Of a DNA stretch of 64,000 nucleotides, positions 24,119-32,944 are shown in pieces. The position numbers and the translations under genes were made by a program. The notes beneath the pieces were generated by a model. The model ran no database searches. It was given only the letters and a program-made list of their open reading frames with translations, and was not told the DNA's origin. Position 1 is the stretch's first letter, and each line of letters starts with the position of its first letter. The DNA comes from an uncultured Euryhalocaulis sp. (lineage in GTDB: Bacteria > Pseudomonadota > Alphaproteobacteria > Caulobacterales > Maricaulaceae). Location of the stretch: contig CAJXKJ010000002.1 of the NCBI GenBank assembly GCA_913055605.1, positions 62,001-126,000 on the forward strand, given 5' to 3'.

Positions 24119-26090
24119 TCCCGTCTCGCCGGTCGAGACCCACGAACCGCCGCTGAAATCCCCCGCCTCGCGCTGGGCGGAAACCGTGCTCGCCTCGGCC
24201 CTGACGCTGGCCGCCATCGCTTGGGCGCTGGATCTGGTCACCGGCGTGGGGATCGAGCTGTACGACGCCCAGTTCTACGGCCTGATGATGACGCTGGCTT
24301 TACCGCTGGCCTTCATCGCTTTGCCGGCGAAGCGCCGCACGATGCGCACCGCGACGCCCTGGTACGACTGGATTCTGGCCGCCGCCGCCTTCGCCGCCAG
24401 CGCCTGGCTGATCGTCCGCTACGACTCGCTGGTCGATCTGGTCCTGACTCCGCCGGCCGAGGCGGTGATCCCCAGCGTCGTCCTGATCGCCCTGGCGCTG
24501 GAGGGGCTGCGCCGCGCCACCGGCTGGACGCTGCTGATCGTCAGCCTGGTCTTCATCGCCTATGCGCTGGTCGGCGGCGCCATTCCCGGCCGCGCGGGCG
24601 CCCAGCCGATCTATTGGGACCAACTCGCCGCCTATGTGACGCTGGACATCAACGGCATCCTCGGCTCTGCCCTCGCGGTGGCCACGACCATCGTCATCAT
24701 CTTCGTCTTTTTCGGCCATATCCTGACCCGCTCCGGCGGCTCGGCCTTCTTCACCGACGCCGCTTTGCTCGGCCTCGGCCGCATGCGCGGCGGCCCCGCC
24801 AAGGTGGCGGTCGTGGGCTCCGGCCTGATGGGCTCCATCTCCGGCAGCGCGGTCGCCAATGTCGTGGCGACCGGCACGGTCACCATCCCGATGATCCGCC
24901 GCGGCGGCTATCCCGCGCACAAGGCCGCGGCGATCGAGGCGGTGTCCTCCACCGGCGGCCAGCTGATGCCGCCGGTCATGGGCGCCTCCGCCTTCCTGAT
25001 GGCCGAATTCCTGGCCATTCCGTATTCGACGGTGATCGCCGCCGCCCTGATCCCGGGCGTGCTCTATTACATGGCCCTGTTCATCCAGGCCGATCTGGAT
25101 GCCGGGCGGCGCGGCGTCGGCGGCGTGGCTAAGGAGGCGCTGCCCCGGCGCGCCACCGTGGCGCGCGGGGTCTATTTCATCCTGCCCTTTGCGGTCCTGC
25201 TGCTGGCCATGGTCGTCCTGAACATGACGCCGCAAAAGGCCGCGCTGCTCGCCTGCGTCTTCACGGTCCTGCCCGCGCTGGTGTTCGGCTATGGCGGGGA
25301 GCGGCCGTCTTTGCGCCAGCTCGCCAGCTCCGTGCGCACCGCCGGCATGGCCTCGCTGGAGATCATCCTGATCTGCGTGGCGGCGGGCATCGTGATCGGC
25401 GTGCTGTCGGTCAGCGGGCTCAGCTTCAATCTCACCTATTCGCTGGTGGAGGTCGGGGGCGGATCGCTGCTGCTGCTTCTGCTGCTGGCCGGCGCGGTCA
25501 GCATCGTGCTCGGCATGGGCCTGCCCACGGTCGGCGTCTATGTGCTGCTGGCCGCCCTGGTCGCCCCGGCGCTGGTCAGCGCGGGCGTGGAGCCGATCGC
25601 CGCGCATCTCTACGTGATCTATTTCGGCATGATGTCGATGATCACCCCGCCCATCGCCATCGCCGCCTTCGCCGCCGCCGGTCTTGCAAAAGCCGACCCG
25701 ATGAGCACGGCCTGGTCCTCGGTCAGCTTCGGCTGGATCGCCTATCTGGTGCCGGTCCTGTTCGTGCTGTCCCCGACCCTGCTGCTGATCGGGGAGCCGC
25801 TGGACATCCTGATCGCGATCGTCACTGCGGGGACCGGCGTCTGGCTGGTCTCCATCGCCATCGCCGGCTTCTTCGTCCGAATCCTGCCGCCGCCGATGCG
25901 CATCGCCTTCGCCGCCGCCGGTCTGGCCGCGCTGGTGCCCGCCGGCGCCTTCCCGGGCGCCGGCCTGACCGACATCGCCGGCGTGCTGGCCGGCGCGGCG
26001 CTGATCGTCTGGGAGTTGCGCGCCCGCGCCGGCGCCGCCCCGGAAACCCGGACGGACCCGCAGCCCGAACCGCAATCGGAGCAGACATGA
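24105..26090 (+). CDS. TRAP transporter fused permease (DctQM type, TAXI system)
   Basis: 661 residues, with many hydrophobic segments. The N-terminal four helices correspond to the small DctQ-like unit (SRWAETVLASALTLAAIAWALDLVTGV and on). The large DctM-like part from about residue 150 includes GSGLMGSISGSAVANVVATGTVTIPMIRRGGYPAHKAAAIEAVSSTGGQLMPPVMGASAFLMAEFL, the substrate-channel signature of this family. Translation is coupled to the binding protein by a 14-base overlap, and the next gene overlaps by ATGA. It drives sodium-coupled uptake of the ligand brought by the TAXI protein. Confidence 0.92.
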   Translation: MQRDDPVSPVETHEPPLKSPASRWAETVLASALTLAAIAWALDLVTGVGIELYDAQFYGLMMTLALPLAFIALPAKRRTMRTATPWYDWILAAAAFAASAWLIVRYDSLVDLVLTPPAEAVIPSVVLIALALEGLRRATGWTLLIVSLVFIAYALVGGAIPGRAGAQPIYWDQLAAYVTLDINGILGSALAVATTIVIIFVFFGHILTRSGGSAFFTDAALLGLGRMRGGPAKVAVVGSGLMGSISGSAVANVVATGTVTIPMIRRGGYPAHKAAAIEAVSSTGGQLMPPVMGASAFLMAEFLAIPYSTVIAAALIPGVLYYMALFIQADLDAGRRGVGGVAKEALPRRATVARGVYFILPFAVLLLAMVVLNMTPQKAALLACVFTVLPALVFGYGGERPSLRQLASSVRTAGMASLEIILICVAAGIVIGVLSVSGLSFNLTYSLVEVGGGSLLLLLLLAGAVSIVLGMGLPTVGVYVLLAALVAPALVSAGVEPIAAHLYVIYFGMMSMITPPIAIAAFAAAGLAKADPMSTAWSSVSFGWIAYLVPVLFVLSPTLLLIGEPLDILIAIVTAGTGVWLVSIAIAGFFVRILPPPMRIAFAAAGLAALVPAGAFPGAGLTDIAGVLAGAALIVWELRARAGAAPETRTDPQPEPQSEQT

Positions 26091-26455
26091 CCGACATTCC
26101 AGAAGAGATCGCCCGGCCGGTGGAGGACTATCTCCGCGGCGCCTATCACGGCGACGCGAACCGGCTGACCCGCGCCTTCCATCCGGAGGCGCATATCGTC
26201 GGCTTCCTGGGCGAGATGTATCTGGACGAGCCCGCGCCGGACTTCACCGCCCGCCTCGCCGCCGAGGAAAGCGAGGAGGCCGCCGGCCATGCCTATGACA
26301 AGCGCATCCTCAGCGCCGAGTGGACGGAGAACACCGCGATGGTCGCGGCGGAGAACAACGTCCATGGCCGCCGCTTCATCGACTATCTGCTGCTGATGAA
26401 AATCGACGGGCGCTGGGTCATCCGCAACAAGATCTACACGACGCCCCCGAAATGA
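26087..26455 (+). CDS. NTF2-like protein (lumazine-binding/SnoaL type)
   Basis: 122 residues without a signal peptide. The pattern (IARPVEDYLRGAYHGDANRLTRAFHPEAHIVGFLGEMYLDEP ... NNVHGRRFIDYLLLMKIDGRWVIRNKIYTTPP) is that of short NTF2-fold proteins of the putative lumazine-binding type. It starts inside the permease stop (ATGA) and ends inside the start of the next NTF2-like gene (ATGA), so it belongs to the transporter operon. It may be a small isomerase, hydrolase or binding protein for the imported compound. The active site is not obvious. Confidence 0.83.
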   Translation: MTDIPEEIARPVEDYLRGAYHGDANRLTRAFHPEAHIVGFLGEMYLDEPAPDFTARLAAEESEEAAGHAYDKRILSAEWTENTAMVAAENNVHGRRFIDYLLLMKIDGRWVIRNKIYTTPPK

Positions 26456-26979
26456 GACGCGCCCTCCTCGCCTTCGCCATCCTGCTGACGCCGCTCGCCG
26501 CCGCCGCGCAGGACGCTTCGGCCATGGCGGCGCTGGAGCGGCTGGAGGCCGAGCGCGCCATCGAACGCGCGCTGATCGAATACGGCCGCGCCACCGACGA
26601 GGGCGATTTCGACGCCTATGTCGGCCTGTTCGCGGAGGACGGCGCCTGGATCGGCGGCATGGGCGTGTTCGAGGGTCGCGCCGCCATCCGCCGGATGCTG
26701 GAGGATTTCCTGACCCCCGGCCCGCGCGAACGGCTGACGACCTTTCACCTGATGACCAACCCGCAGATCGAGATCGCGCCCGACGGCGCACACGCAACCT
26801 CCGTCAGCCGCTGGACCTTCTTCATGACCGGGCCGGACGGCGCGCCCCGCCCCGCCATGGCCGGGCGCTATTTCGACGACTGGGTGCGCGTCGACGGCCA
26901 ATGGCTGATCGCCCGGCGCGAGGCCCCGGCGGACATCCCGTTCGACGACCTTTCCGGCGACCGGAACCAGGCCCCCTAA
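26452..26979 (+). CDS. exported NTF2-like (SnoaL) protein
   Basis: 175 residues with a signal peptide (LLAFAILLTPLAAAAQ), start set by the ATGA overlap. The NTF2 cone fold is recognisable: AIERALIEYGRATDEGDFDAYVGLFAEDGAWIGGMGVFEGRAAIRRMLEDFL, then HLMTNPQIEIAPDGAHATSVSRWTFFM and GRYFDDWVRVDGQWLIARREAPADI. It is closely similar in layout to the protein at 30130-30672. Last gene of the TAXI-TRAP operon. It probably binds or transforms a small hydrophobic molecule in the periplasm. Confidence 0.84.
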   Translation: MRRALLAFAILLTPLAAAAQDASAMAALERLEAERAIERALIEYGRATDEGDFDAYVGLFAEDGAWIGGMGVFEGRAAIRRMLEDFLTPGPRERLTTFHLMTNPQIEIAPDGAHATSVSRWTFFMTGPDGAPRPAMAGRYFDDWVRVDGQWLIARREAPADIPFDDLSGDRNQAP

Positions 26980-27079
26980 GGCCCGCTTCCGCTTCATACC
27001 GGCGCGCCCTGCGTGTAGGCTCCCCGCCAATGAGAGAAATGCGGACCGCCCCGGCGGCCCGTACGGGGAGGACAGGCGA

Positions 27080-29152
27080 ATGGATTTTCGCGCATTTCGC
27101 ATCGCCGCGGCCGCCGCCGCGCTGACGGCTATCGCCGCGCCGGCGCTGGCCCAAAGTGACGCCGCGCGCATCGACGCGCTGGGCGCGCGGGTCGAGCGGC
27201 TCGGCGCCGAGGCCCAGCGGGTCGAGGACATCAACGACATCGCCCGCATCGTCCGGGCCTATGGCTATTATCTGGACAAGGGCTTCTGGGCGGAGGCCGC
27301 CGGCCTGTTCGCCGAGGACGGCGCGCTGGAGGTCGGGGTCGACGGCGTCTATCGCGGCCGGGACCGCATCCATGAGGCCATCGCCGGCTATAATCGCGGG
27401 ATCGCGGGGGCGGAGCCCGGCCTGCCCTTCGGCCAGTTCAACCACCATATGCAGCTCCAGCCCGTCGTCACCATCGCCCCCGACGGCATGACGGCCAAGG
27501 CGCGCTCGCGCGAATGGGCCCTGCTTGGCCAGTACGAGGACTTCGCCGCCTGGAGCACGGCGGTCATGGAGACCGATTTCCGCAAGGAAAACGGCGTCTG
27601 GAAGATTGCGTATCGCCGCATCTTCACCGAGTTCGAGGCCCCCTATCAGGGCGGTTGGGCCTCGCTGACGCCGAAACGGCCCAGCGACTGGCAGAGCGAT
27701 GTCGGCGAGCGGTTCCCGCCGGACGAGCCGCCGACCGAAATGTACGCGCCCTTCCCGGACGTCTTCGTCCCGCCCTTCCACTATGAGCCGGGCGAGATCG
27801 GCCGCACCGCCGTTCTGCAAACCGCGTCTTCGGACGCCGGCGGCGAGATCGGCGCGCTGGAGGCCGCGGCGGACCAAGTGGCCGCCCGCATCGCCATCGC
27901 GGCATCGGAGCGCGCCATCGAAAACCTTCAGGGCGCCTATGGCTATTATGTCGACAAGGGCATGTGGACCGAGGCCGCCAGCCTGTTCTCCGCCGACGGC
28001 ACCTATGAGTTCGGCCAGAGCGGCGTTTATGTCGGCCGGGACCGGGTGAAGGACGGCCTGTCCTTGATGGGGCCGGAGGGCCTGGAGCAAGGCCAGCTCA
28101 ACAACTACCCGATGCTCCAGCCCATCGTGACCGTCGCGCCGGACAACAGGACCGCCCGCGCCCGCTGGCGCAGCGACGTCCAGCTGTCCCGCGGCGGCGA
28201 AGGCCGCTGGGGCGGCGGCCTCTACGACATGGAATATGTCAACGAGGGCGGCGTCTGGCGCATCTCCAAGCTCCATTATTACGTCGTGATGTGGGGCGAT
28301 TATGACGAGGGCTGGACGCGCAAGCCGATCCCGATGGATCCGCCCAGCGCGGAAAACCCGCCCGACCGTCCGCCGACGCTGGAATACGAGTCCCTGCCGA
28401 AGGCGATCTTCGTCCCCTACCACTACGACCATCCGGTGCGCGAAGGCACGCCGATCCACGACATCGCCGTGCCGCAGGCCGAAGGCGCGCTCGGCGAAAT
28501 CGCCGAGCGGCTGACGGCGCTGGAGGACCGCGCCACGCATCTGGTGGACGTCACCGCCGTGGAGCGGCTGCAGCGCGCCTATGGCTATTATGTCGACCAG
28601 GCCCAGTGGCACGACGTCGCCGATCTGTGGACCGAGGACGGCACGCTGGAAATCGGCGGCCGCGGCGTCTTCCTCGGCCGCGAGCGCGTGCGCGAATACA
28701 TGCTGAAGGCGTTCGGCGACCCGGGCCGCGGCGACGGCCTGCTGATCGACCACCAGCAATTCCAGGTGCTCGCCACCGTGAACCCCGACGGCCGCACGGC
28801 GGAGGCCCGCGCCACCGCCTTCGTGATGTCGTCCGGCGGCTGGGGCGACTGCTATTACGAGAACGATTATGTGAAGGAAGACGGCATCTGGAAGATGAAG
28901 GTGCTGCACGGCCCCTTCAACATGTATTCCGGATACGCCATCGGCTGGGTCGACGACGTGATCCTGAACACCTATCCGGAAAAATTCCCGCCGCCGCCCG
29001 ACCTTCCGCCCTCGGTCGTCTATCTGGCCTATCCCAGTTACTACGCCGAGCCGTTCCACTATCCGAACCCGGTGACGGGCGAGATGGCCCCTCCGCCGCA
29101 TCCCGCGGCGGGCGGCGAGGCCTTCTTCCGGATCGCCGCCGGCGGCGAGTAA
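27080..29152 (+). CDS. exported protein with three tandem NTF2-like domains
   Basis: 690 residues with a signal peptide (RIAAAAAALTAIAAPALAQ), ribosome site GGGGAGGAC. Three SnoaL-like domains start with nearly the same line: AYGYYLDKGFWAEAAGLFAEDG (about residue 58), AYGYYVDKGMWTEAASLFSADG (about 280) and AYGYYVDQAQWHDVADLWTEDG (about 495). Each also has a GVYxGRDR/ERV-like turn and an ENGVWKI-like strand. Between domains lie Pro-rich linkers with a recurrent PF/PYHYxxP motif (VPPFHYEPGE, VPYHYDHPV, AEPFHYPNPV). Triplication of this fold in one exported chain is unusual. Function unknown, and the domains may form an internal trimer. Confidence 0.85.
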   Translation: MDFRAFRIAAAAAALTAIAAPALAQSDAARIDALGARVERLGAEAQRVEDINDIARIVRAYGYYLDKGFWAEAAGLFAEDGALEVGVDGVYRGRDRIHEAIAGYNRGIAGAEPGLPFGQFNHHMQLQPVVTIAPDGMTAKARSREWALLGQYEDFAAWSTAVMETDFRKENGVWKIAYRRIFTEFEAPYQGGWASLTPKRPSDWQSDVGERFPPDEPPTEMYAPFPDVFVPPFHYEPGEIGRTAVLQTASSDAGGEIGALEAAADQVAARIAIAASERAIENLQGAYGYYVDKGMWTEAASLFSADGTYEFGQSGVYVGRDRVKDGLSLMGPEGLEQGQLNNYPMLQPIVTVAPDNRTARARWRSDVQLSRGGEGRWGGGLYDMEYVNEGGVWRISKLHYYVVMWGDYDEGWTRKPIPMDPPSAENPPDRPPTLEYESLPKAIFVPYHYDHPVREGTPIHDIAVPQAEGALGEIAERLTALEDRATHLVDVTAVERLQRAYGYYVDQAQWHDVADLWTEDGTLEIGGRGVFLGRERVREYMLKAFGDPGRGDGLLIDHQQFQVLATVNPDGRTAEARATAFVMSSGGWGDCYYENDYVKEDGIWKMKVLHGPFNMYSGYAIGWVDDVILNTYPEKFPPPPDLPPSVVYLAYPSYYAEPFHYPNPVTGEMAPPPHPAAGGEAFFRIAAGGE

Positions 29153-29158
29153 GCGGGA

Positions 29159-30052
29159 TCAGTCGCCGAGCGGCAGCAGCGTGATCGCGTTCTGCTGAAG
29201 CTGGGGGACCAGCACGACATTGCGCGTGTCGTCGTATCCCAGCGAGGCCGGCTGCTCGATCGTGTCGCTGATCAGCGTGGATTCGCCGTCCAGCCCGACG
29301 CGATAGATGCCCGGCCCGAACGGATCGGACACGATATAACCGTCGTCCAGAATGACGACGCCGTCATAGCCGCCGTCGGGCAGGGTGATGGTCTGCTCCA
29401 CCTCGCCGCTGTCGGGCGACAGCATGACCAGCATCGGCGCGGCCACCGCGCCCAGCACGATGCGCCCGTCATTGTCGATCTCCAGCCCGTTCGGCCGCTG
29501 CAGCGCCTCGCCCTCGGCAAACACGCTGACCGTCCCGTCCGGCGAGATCTGGATGACGCGCCAGCTCTCCGGCTCCTCGCTGCCCATGTCGCTGACATAG
29601 ACCGTGCCGTCCGCCGCGACTTCCAGATCGTTCAGGAAGCCGGCGTTCTCCACCATATGGGCGGCCACCGGCTCGCGGCTCTCCAGGTCGAAGACGCGCA
29701 CATAGGGGCTGTCGGCGACATACAGCATGCCGTCATGCACCCCGGTGCCCAGCGCATTGGCCAGCGGCGCGTCGTCGCTGCCCTCGATGAAGCGCAGCTC
29801 CGCGATCGTGCCGTCCGGATTCACCGCGCTGATAAAGCCGTCATTGTCCGGCCCGAACCCGCCGACATTGCCGACCAGATAGCGGTCGCCCTCGGGGTCG
29901 TAGACCACGCTTTCGGGGTTGGAGAATCCGGTCACCTGCACCGCCTCGGCGGGCGCGGCGGCCCCGGCATCCGCGCTCGGTGCGTCCGCATCCTGTCCGC
30001 AGGCGCCGATCAGCGCCGCCGCGGCCAGCGGCAAAATCCGTGTCGTCTTCAT
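29159..30052 (-). CDS. SMP-30/gluconolactonase-like lipoprotein
   Basis: 297 residues from the ATG at 30052 (GGGGAGGATCAT). It is a lipoprotein with signal LPLAAAALIGACGQ. The mature chain is a six-bladed propeller of the SMP-30/NHL-type: NPESVVYDPEGDRYLVGNVGG, GMLYVADSPYVRVFDLES, LNDLEVAADGTVYVSDMGS, RPNGLEIDNDGRIVLGAVAAP, YDGVVILDDGYIVSDPFGPGIYRV. The Asn/Asp residues in LNDLEV, RPNGLEI and VSDP are placed as metal ligands in SMP-30 lactonases. It may hydrolyse a lactone or act as a ligand-binding propeller. It converges on the triple-NTF2 gene with a gap of only 6 bases. Confidence 0.82.
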   Translation of the reverse strand: MKTTRILPLAAAALIGACGQDADAPSADAGAAAPAEAVQVTGFSNPESVVYDPEGDRYLVGNVGGFGPDNDGFISAVNPDGTIAELRFIEGSDDAPLANALGTGVHDGMLYVADSPYVRVFDLESREPVAAHMVENAGFLNDLEVAADGTVYVSDMGSEEPESWRVIQISPDGTVSVFAEGEALQRPNGLEIDNDGRIVLGAVAAPMLVMLSPDSGEVEQTITLPDGGYDGVVILDDGYIVSDPFGPGIYRVGLDGESTLISDTIEQPASLGYDDTRNVVLVPQLQQNAITLLPLGD

Positions 30053-30129
30053 ATGATCCTCCCCGTGCGCGCCGCGATCCGGCGGCCCGCCTGTCCCGTT
30101 CCCCAACATACAGCAAGCGCCCCGTTCAA

Positions 30130-30672
30130 CTAGGGCGCGCCATTTTCCCAGTCCGCGCGCACGGCCGGAAAGCCCTGCATCGCCATGTCGTTGACCAGGC
30201 GGCGGACGGCGAAGCGCCATCCCGCCTCGGTCCGCGTGAATTCGTCGACATAGCGCCCGGCCAGCACCGGCTTGGGCGCGCCGTCAGGGCCGGGGCTGAC
30301 GAAGATCCAGCGCGACACGGCGCTGGCCGCGTCGCCGTCCAGGGTCACCGCGATATTGCCGACGATATGGAAATCGCTGGTCCAGACCGCGCCGGAGCCC
30401 TCGCCGAAGCTGGCCACCATCGCCGCCTCGATCGCCTCCGGCCCCACGACCGGCGCGCCGCCGCCGCCATGCCATTCCCCGTCTTCGGCGAACAGCGCGG
30501 CAAAGGCGTCATACTCCTTGGCGTCCAGATGGCGGCCATAGTCCAGGATCAGCCGCTCGATCGCCGCCTCGTCGGCCAGCGCCTGCACCCGCGCCGCGAC
30601 GTCCCCCTGCTGCGCCGCACCCGCACAGGGCGCGGCGGCGATCAGCAGCGCTGCAGCCAGCACGCGCCTCAT
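30130..30672 (-). CDS. exported NTF2-like (SnoaL) protein
   Basis: 180 residues. The long track ORF is cut to the ATG at 30672, which overlaps the quinoprotein stop (ATGA). The signal peptide is LAAALLIAAAPCAGAAQ. NTF2 pattern: AIERLILDYGRHLDAKEYDAFAALFAEDGEWHGGGGAPVVGPEAIEAAMVASF, then DFHIVGNIAVTLDGDAASAVSRWIFVSPGPDGAPKPVLAGRYVDEFTRTEAGWRFAVRR. It is coupled to the quinohemoprotein at 30669-32816 and matches the protein at 26452-26979 in layout. This ties NTF2 proteins to both the transporter and the dehydrogenase. Confidence 0.84.
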   Translation of the reverse strand: MRRVLAAALLIAAAPCAGAAQQGDVAARVQALADEAAIERLILDYGRHLDAKEYDAFAALFAEDGEWHGGGGAPVVGPEAIEAAMVASFGEGSGAVWTSDFHIVGNIAVTLDGDAASAVSRWIFVSPGPDGAPKPVLAGRYVDEFTRTEAGWRFAVRRLVNDMAMQGFPAVRADWENGAP

Positions 30673-32816
30673 TGCGGGTCGGGCACGACCGGCACCGGCG
30701 CGTTCGCGGCGGCCTCTTCGCGCGCTGCCGCCTCGGCCTGGCTGATGTCCAGAAAGTCCTCGTTGGCGCGGGCGATGATATAGGCGTGCACCGCCTCGAT
30801 CTCGTCCTCGCTCAGCACGTCCTCGAAATCCGGCATGCCCTGCTCCAGACGCGCGCCCGTCACGATCTCCGCGAACTGGGCGTGCTCCTCCGGCGTCAGG
30901 ATGCGCAGATCGCGGTCGGACCCGCGTACCTCCACCCCGTGGCACAGCCGGCAATTATCGGCATAGACCTGCCGCCCGTGCTCGATCGTGTCTTCGGACG
31001 CCATGATCGGCGGCGGCGCGGCGATCACGAACTCGGCCTCTTTCAACTCCGGCAGCGTTTCTGTCGCGCCCAGCTTGAACACCAGCAGGCGCGCCGCGGC
31101 GCGCTGGGTGTTGCGGGACTCGTTGCGGCTTTCCACCGCCGCCTGACCGCCGCCCCAGCCCGCCGGCAGCGCGATATATTGCTCGCCCCCGGCCAGATAG
31201 GTCATCGGCGCGGCGATCGGCGTGGTCTGGACCGGCATTTCCCACAGCTTTTCGCCGGTGTCGGCCGTATAGGCGGCGAAGGTCTGGTCGGGCGTGCCCT
31301 CGAGCACCAGATTGCCGGCGGTCGACAGCACCCCGGTCATGCCCAGGCGCGAATGCTGGACGCGCCAGCGCTCTTCCTGCGCCACCGGGTCCCATGCCGT
31401 CAGCCAGCCATTGGCGCGCTCGGCCGCGTACTCGTTCATTTCCTGGATCGCGTGCGGGTCGCCCGCGCCGCCGAAGGACAGGCCCGCGTTCGGGCGCAGC
31501 CGCCGCGGCTCGAAACTGTCCGCCAGGCCGACGATGAAATGCTGTTCCTGCGCGGCGAAATACACCAGGCCCGTGTCGGGATTGAAGGACATGGGCGTCC
31601 AGTTATGACCGCCCCCCGGCCCCGGCGTCATCAGATAGGGCGTGTCGCTGGGGAAGGCGTCCGGAACGATGTCCGGCCGCCCGGTCTCCATGTCGATCCC
31701 GGTCGCCCAGGTGTTCGGCACGAAGGTCTCGGCGGAGATCAGCTCCCCCGTCGCCCGGTCCAGCACATAGAAGAAGCCGTTCTTCGGCGCCTGCATGATC
31801 ACCTGACGCTCTTCGCCCGCGATCTCCAGATCGGCCAGGATGAAGGGCGCGGTGGCGGTGTAGTCCCAGGTCTCGTGCGGCGCGGTCTGGTAGTGCCAGG
31901 CGTATTCGCCGGTGTCGGCGTCGACCGCCACGATCGAGGCCAGGAACAGATTGTCCCCCTTGCCCTCGCTGCGATATTCCCAGGCCAGCGGCGATCCGTT
32001 GCCGGTGCCGATATAGACGAGGTTCAGCTCCGGGTCGTAGGCCAGCCCGTCCCAGGCCGTGCCGCCTCCGCCCAGCGTCCACCATTCGCCGGACCAGGTC
32101 TCCGCCGCCATCTCCATCGCGGCGTTCTCGAACCCCTCCGCCGGATTGCCGGGCACGGTATAGAACCGCCACAGGAATTCGCCGGTCTCCGCGTCATAGG
32201 CGCCGACATAGCCGCGCACGCCCAGATCCGCCCCGCCGTTGCCGATCACCACCTTGCCGTCGAACACGCGCGGCGCCCCGGTGATGGAATAGGGCCAGTC
32301 CATATTGTCGAAGGTCTGGGTCTCCCACACCGGCTCGCCGGTCGCGGCGTCCAGCGCGATCAGCCGCCCGTCCAGCGTGGCGATAATGATCTTGCCGTTC
32401 CAGGCCGCCAGCCCCCGGCTGACCGGCTCGCAACAGGCATAGCGGCCCCATTCCCGCGCCACTTCGGGATCGTATTTCCACAACAGCTCGCCCGTCGCCC
32501 CGTCGAAGGCGTAGGTGACGTTCCAGGCGCTGGGCAGGTACAGCACGCCATCAATGGCCAGGGGCGTGGCCTCCACGCCCCGGAACGTCTCCAGATCGTG
32601 GAACCAGGCCAGGCCCAGCTCGCCGACATTCTCGTCGTCGATGCCGTCCAGCGGGGAATAATAGGTCTCGTCATAGGTCCGGCCGACGGTCAGCCAGTCG
32701 CCCGGCGTCTGGTCCGCCGCGGCGATCCGCGCGGAATCCACGTCCGCCGGCTGGGCCAGCGCCGCCCCGGCGCACGCCAGGCTCGCGGCCAGCGCCGCTG
32801 CAATCCGGGTGTTCAT
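30669..32816 (-). CDS. PQQ-dependent type II quinohemoprotein alcohol dehydrogenase (C-terminal cytochrome c)
   Basis: 715 residues from the ATG at 32816 (GGGGGAGGAC). Signal peptide AAALAASLACAGAALAQ. The propeller has the classical alcohol dehydrogenase marks: vicinal disulfide YACCEPVSRG (about residue 126), GNGGADLGVRGYVGAYDAETGEFLWRFYTVPG, GTGNGSPLAWEYRS, and the active-site line APHETWDYTATAPFILADL (about 312). The catalytic Asp is present, and the residue two further is Thr, as in calcium-type enzymes. A cytochrome c domain with CRLCHGVEVRG (about 622) closes the protein. It should oxidise an alcohol in the periplasm and pass electrons through its own heme. Confidence 0.92.
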   Translation of the reverse strand: MNTRIAAALAASLACAGAALAQPADVDSARIAAADQTPGDWLTVGRTYDETYYSPLDGIDDENVGELGLAWFHDLETFRGVEATPLAIDGVLYLPSAWNVTYAFDGATGELLWKYDPEVAREWGRYACCEPVSRGLAAWNGKIIIATLDGRLIALDAATGEPVWETQTFDNMDWPYSITGAPRVFDGKVVIGNGGADLGVRGYVGAYDAETGEFLWRFYTVPGNPAEGFENAAMEMAAETWSGEWWTLGGGGTAWDGLAYDPELNLVYIGTGNGSPLAWEYRSEGKGDNLFLASIVAVDADTGEYAWHYQTAPHETWDYTATAPFILADLEIAGEERQVIMQAPKNGFFYVLDRATGELISAETFVPNTWATGIDMETGRPDIVPDAFPSDTPYLMTPGPGGGHNWTPMSFNPDTGLVYFAAQEQHFIVGLADSFEPRRLRPNAGLSFGGAGDPHAIQEMNEYAAERANGWLTAWDPVAQEERWRVQHSRLGMTGVLSTAGNLVLEGTPDQTFAAYTADTGEKLWEMPVQTTPIAAPMTYLAGGEQYIALPAGWGGGQAAVESRNESRNTQRAAARLLVFKLGATETLPELKEAEFVIAAPPPIMASEDTIEHGRQVYADNCRLCHGVEVRGSDRDLRILTPEEHAQFAEIVTGARLEQGMPDFEDVLSEDEIEAVHAYIIARANEDFLDISQAEAAAREEAAANAPVPVVPDPQ

Positions 32817-32944
32817 GTCCTCCCCCACTTTCAGTCCAGTGGCTGTATTGCCTGACGAAATACGCCATCGGCCGGGTTTTCTCCAACCCCGCCGCGATCT
32901 TTCACCGGCAGCGGCCGCCATTGATGCCGGACGGCGGCGGGACT

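Noticed and set aside
24300-26075. 591-codon minus-strand ORF opposite the TRAP permease
   Set aside because: Composition is nearly all Gly, Asp, Arg, Gln and His, as expected of the complement of a hydrophobic membrane protein gene.
26822-29101. 759-codon minus-strand ORF opposite the triple-NTF2 gene
   Set aside because: Repeats in it only mirror the three NTF2 domains on the plus strand. No ribosome site or signal, and no known domain.
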